Below are positions 61,272 through 64,000 of a stretch of 64,000 bases of DNA, in pieces. The notes under the pieces are model-generated. The model was not told where the DNA came from. It did not search any database and saw nothing but the letters and a program-made list of their open reading frames with translations. Both the position numbers and the translations under genes were made by a program. The stretch lies in NCBI RefSeq assembly GCF_002260525.1, contig NZ_MRYI01000001.1, positions 496,001-560,000 of the forward strand, written 5' to 3'. Source of the DNA: Hahella sp. CCB-MM4 (GTDB lineage Bacteria; Pseudomonadota; Gammaproteobacteria; Pseudomonadales; Oleiphilaceae). Position 1 is the stretch's first letter. Each line of letters begins with the position of its first letter.

Positions 61272-64000
61272 ATGACAACTAGAATAAAACCCGAGTCACT
61301 TACCTTGATAAGAGCAAAGATTTTACCTCCTGCACCACCCTCCCATCTGCTGCAGAGAGACAAATTTGATGACCTCATTCAGGAATCTGAACCGGCCAGT
61401 CTGATTTTGGTTCAGGCCCCGGCAGGCTATGGTAAAACAACCACTGTAGCCGACCGCTTGTCTGCGCTGGACACTCGATGTGCCTGGTTTCGTCTGGATG
61501 AGCAGGACAATTTAAGTGAACAGTTTGCCTTTTATCTGGCGCACACGCTGAACGAAGCCACGGCTGGAGCCTGTTCAGAAACCATTAAGACGCTTTCCAG
61601 GCAAAGCTACCCCAGTTTGCAGACCTTCCTGACGGACCTGTTGTCAGAACTTCCCCTGGAGGGAGACCCTCTCTACCTGGTCCTGGATGATTATCATCTG
61701 ATGGCCAACCCGGAGATTCATGAAGGCATCACTTTCCTGTTAAGACATCATCCGCCCTACATGACGCTGGTCCTGTTGACCCGTACAACGCCTCCCATAG
61801 GTATTGCCCAACTTCGAATGCAAGGAAGGATGCTGGAGATTAACAGCCGGGATCTTTCTTTTTCTGCGGATGAGGCACAGCACTACCTGGAAAACAGACT
61901 TCGCTTTGAAGTGTCCCGGGAAAGTATCGAACGCGCCAACCGACGGGTTGAAGGCTGGGTATCCGCTCTGCAACTGTTGGCAGCAACCGCCAACACCAGT
62001 GCGGAGTTCGGCAGTCATGTGGATCAACTGCATAAAGGCAACCAGTACATCTTTGACTATTTCGATGAACTGCTCCGGCACACAGTCAGCGAGGAACAAC
62101 GCAAGTTCCTGCTTCGCACCAGTGTCCTGGACCGCTTCAATGCATTTATGGTGATGCGAATAGCGGAGGAATCAGAAGGCCAGGCATTGCTGGTGAACCT
62201 GTTGAATATCGGCCTGTTTATAGTTCCGCTGGATCAAAGCGGTCTGTGGTTCCGGTTCCATCCTCTGTTTTCAGCCTACCTGCGTCATATGCAAAGCTGC
62301 ATCCTGCCCCAGGAAACCCGGTGCTTGCACCAAAGAGCCTGTGATGCCTGGCAGGAACAGCAGATGTATGAAGAGGCCGCCCACCACGCAGTGTTATCCC
62401 AGGATCAGGAACGTATTACCAATATTCTTCTGAGGCAGGGCCGTGAATTCTTCAAAGAGGGTCAGTTCAGCCTCCTGCAGCGCTGTTTCGACGGCCTGGA
62501 CCGCTCGGTCATTGCCGACAAACCAGTGTTAACACTGTTACGGGCATGGGTTGCCCAGGGGCAATATCAGTTCAAAGAAGTGGAAAGCTGGCTGAAAGCA
62601 GCGGAGACCCGTCTGCAGGGGCACTGTAGCGATGAAGAATGGAACGCTATCGTCGGTGAATTTAATGCTGTAAGAGCCCAGGTGGCCATGAACCTGGATA
62701 ATCCCAGCCAGGCAATGGAATATGCCAAATCTTCCATGTCCCATGAACCGGTTTACCTACCAACTTCCAGAATTGCCGCTTCCTCTGTGTATGCAGAATC
62801 CCTGTTCGTCCAAGGCCATTTAAAGGAAGCCCTGTCCCGGATGCAGGAAACCGAGCAGCTGGCATTGGCGGAACATGCTCACCCGAACGTGATCTGGGCA
62901 CTGTGCCAACAATCTGAAATCAGTGTCGCCCAGGGATATCTTCAGAAGGCCTATAACATCCAGGAAAAAGCTCTGCAGTATGCAGAAGAGCATCACCTTC
63001 ACCATCTTCCAATCCTGGAATTCCTGCATCGGATTCGTGGGCAGATCATGTGGGAGTGGCACCATCTTGAAAGTGCTGAAAAATGTGCTTTGAAAGGCAT
63101 AGAAATACTGGAAGACCAGGGCGAGCGCTGGTTTATTCAGAACTACATTCTGCTGGCCAAGGTCGCCCAGACCCGCGGCAGACAATCTCTGTGCGCCGAT
63201 TACGTGCAAAAAGTTCACAAGATGCTGGCATCCGGTGACTATCACATCGATTGGACCGCCAACGCCCATGCCACCATGCTGACCTATTGGGATGCCGTCC
63301 GAGACCAGGATTCGATCCAGCGCTGGCTGACTGTCGCACCCGAGTGTGACCTGGAAGCCACTACCAACCATTTTACCCAGTGTAATGCGCGCAATTGGGC
63401 AAGAGCCTATATCAGTCTGGGGAATTATGAGAAAGCACTGCCGATACTCAGTGCAATCCAGAACGTCGCCGAGCAATATAGCCTGAAAACGGATTCCAAC
63501 CGAAACCTGATCCATATAGCTCAATTGCACTGGCAAAATGAGAACCGTGAACAGGCCATGCAACACATGTCCGACGCGCTTAAACTTGCCAGTACCACTG
63601 GAGCGGTAGGCAGCTTCCTTCGCATCGGCAAGGTATTAATCAACATCCTCAAAGCGCTGATTAATGACAATCAGTTGGAAGAGATGGAGTTACAGCGGGC
63701 AGAACGCCTTATTCAGCTGTCGCAGCAACAACGTGATTTCAGCCGGGCCATACGCATCACTCTCGATGAAGCCATCATCCAGGACATTATCGATCGCCCG
63801 GACGTTCCCGAGTTGATCCGCACATCTCCACTGACCCGACGCGAATGGCAGGTGCTGAGCTTGATTCATGCCGGTCTTTCCAATGATCAGATTGCAGAAC
63901 ATATGAAAGTCGCTCCAACCACGGTGAAAACGCATATCCGCAGTCTTTACCAGAAACAGAATATCACTCACCGTTCTGAAGCGATTGAACTGGCCAGGAA
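61272..64000 (+). CDS. MalT-type LuxR-family regulator (STAND ATPase), 3' end outside window
   Basis: 909 codons are present from ATG 61272; MalT of E. coli has 901, so only a few residues are missing. Walker A APAGYGKTT at residues 49-57, Walker B LYLVLDDYHLM, a winged-helix region, a long TPR-like helical superhelix, and the LuxR helix-turn-helix at the end (LTRREWQVLSLI, SNDQIAEHM, TTVKTHIRSLYQK). An ATP- and ligand-driven activator. The glgP gene is over 55 kb away, so a maltose role is not supported by context. Confidence 0.9.
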   Translation, partial: MTTRIKPESLTLIRAKILPPAPPSHLLQRDKFDDLIQESEPASLILVQAPAGYGKTTTVADRLSALDTRCAWFRLDEQDNLSEQFAFYLAHTLNEATAGACSETIKTLSRQSYPSLQTFLTDLLSELPLEGDPLYLVLDDYHLMANPEIHEGITFLLRHHPPYMTLVLLTRTTPPIGIAQLRMQGRMLEINSRDLSFSADEAQHYLENRLRFEVSRESIERANRRVEGWVSALQLLAATANTSAEFGSHVDQLHKGNQYIFDYFDELLRHTVSEEQRKFLLRTSVLDRFNAFMVMRIAEESEGQALLVNLLNIGLFIVPLDQSGLWFRFHPLFSAYLRHMQSCILPQETRCLHQRACDAWQEQQMYEEAAHHAVLSQDQERITNILLRQGREFFKEGQFSLLQRCFDGLDRSVIADKPVLTLLRAWVAQGQYQFKEVESWLKAAETRLQGHCSDEEWNAIVGEFNAVRAQVAMNLDNPSQAMEYAKSSMSHEPVYLPTSRIAASSVYAESLFVQGHLKEALSRMQETEQLALAEHAHPNVIWALCQQSEISVAQGYLQKAYNIQEKALQYAEEHHLHHLPILEFLHRIRGQIMWEWHHLESAEKCALKGIEILEDQGERWFIQNYILLAKVAQTRGRQSLCADYVQKVHKMLASGDYHIDWTANAHATMLTYWDAVRDQDSIQRWLTVAPECDLEATTNHFTQCNARNWARAYISLGNYEKALPILSAIQNVAEQYSLKTDSNRNLIHIAQLHWQNENREQAMQHMSDALKLASTTGAVGSFLRIGKVLINILKALINDNQLEEMELQRAERLIQLSQQQRDFSRAIRITLDEAIIQDIIDRPDVPELIRTSPLTRREWQVLSLIHAGLSNDQIAEHMKVAPTTVKTHIRSLYQKQNITHRSEAIELAR

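Overview
The window reads as chromosome of a free-living, probably marine Gammaproteobacterium. Supporting genes are DbpA, TrhO, ZapE, SelO, a DUF3461 protein, a YfhM-like macroglobulin with PBP1C, an Atm1-type exporter, and a periplasmic binding protein beside a GGDEF-EAL protein (the NspS/MbaA arrangement known from Vibrio). Genus cannot be assigned from the sequence. No rRNA, tRNA, insertion sequence, integrase or CRISPR array was seen. Both edges cut genes: a pectin-acetylesterase-like hydrolase on the left and a MalT-type LuxR regulator on the right.

Layout. 1-2.9 kb: two secreted hydrolases (PAE-like; PI-PLC with a ricin-type lectin). 2.9-10 kb: short alpha-glucan phosphorylase, EamA exporter with divergent MarR regulator and twin operator-like sites, a membrane-anchored hypothetical, SelO, an orphan phage-type lysozyme, an Lrp regulator. 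10-17.6 kb: nucleoside-recognition membrane protein, LysR regulator with an apparent AUA start, MDR reductase, ZapE, methyltransferase, GlxA-type regulator, small exported protein. 17.6-24.4 kb: a seven-gene leftward operon (binding protein, two permeases, ATPase, MBL-fold hydrolase, IMPase-family phosphatase, LacI regulator) that looks built to import and dismantle a phosphorylated, probably phosphodiester, compound. A divergent alkaline phosphatase with a Pho-box-like site follows. 26.5-36 kb: an outer-membrane-like protein, a 2047-residue alpha-2-macroglobulin with an N-terminal LprI-like domain, translationally coupled to pbpC. 36-37.8 kb: three genes, two of the DUF2589 family. 38-44 kb: serine hydrolase lipoprotein, DUF4336 protein, and the NspS/MbaA-like pair. 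44-49.3 kb: dbpA, a small methyltransferase, trhO, an Atm1-type ABC exporter. 49.4-52.5 kb: a DUF2235 (Tle1-like) hydrolase fused to a PilZ domain, divergent from a membrane diguanylate cyclase. 52.5-64 kb: AraC regulator, small unknown proteins, CoA-binding protein, DUF502 protein, glutathione peroxidase, 2OG oxygenase, HSL-type esterase, DUF3461, AEC transporter, GNAT, MalT-like regulator.

Two themes stand out. First, cyclic-di-GMP: two GGDEF proteins, one EAL domain and a hydrolase whose PilZ domain keeps both ligand-binding motifs. Second, short tandem repeats (6, 7, 18, 18, 20, 23-25 and about 30 bp units) recur in promoters or at gene 3' ends; one of them has a 7-bp unit inside a reading frame. 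The DUF2235-PilZ hydrolase with its neighbouring cyclase is the best candidate for an undescribed system.
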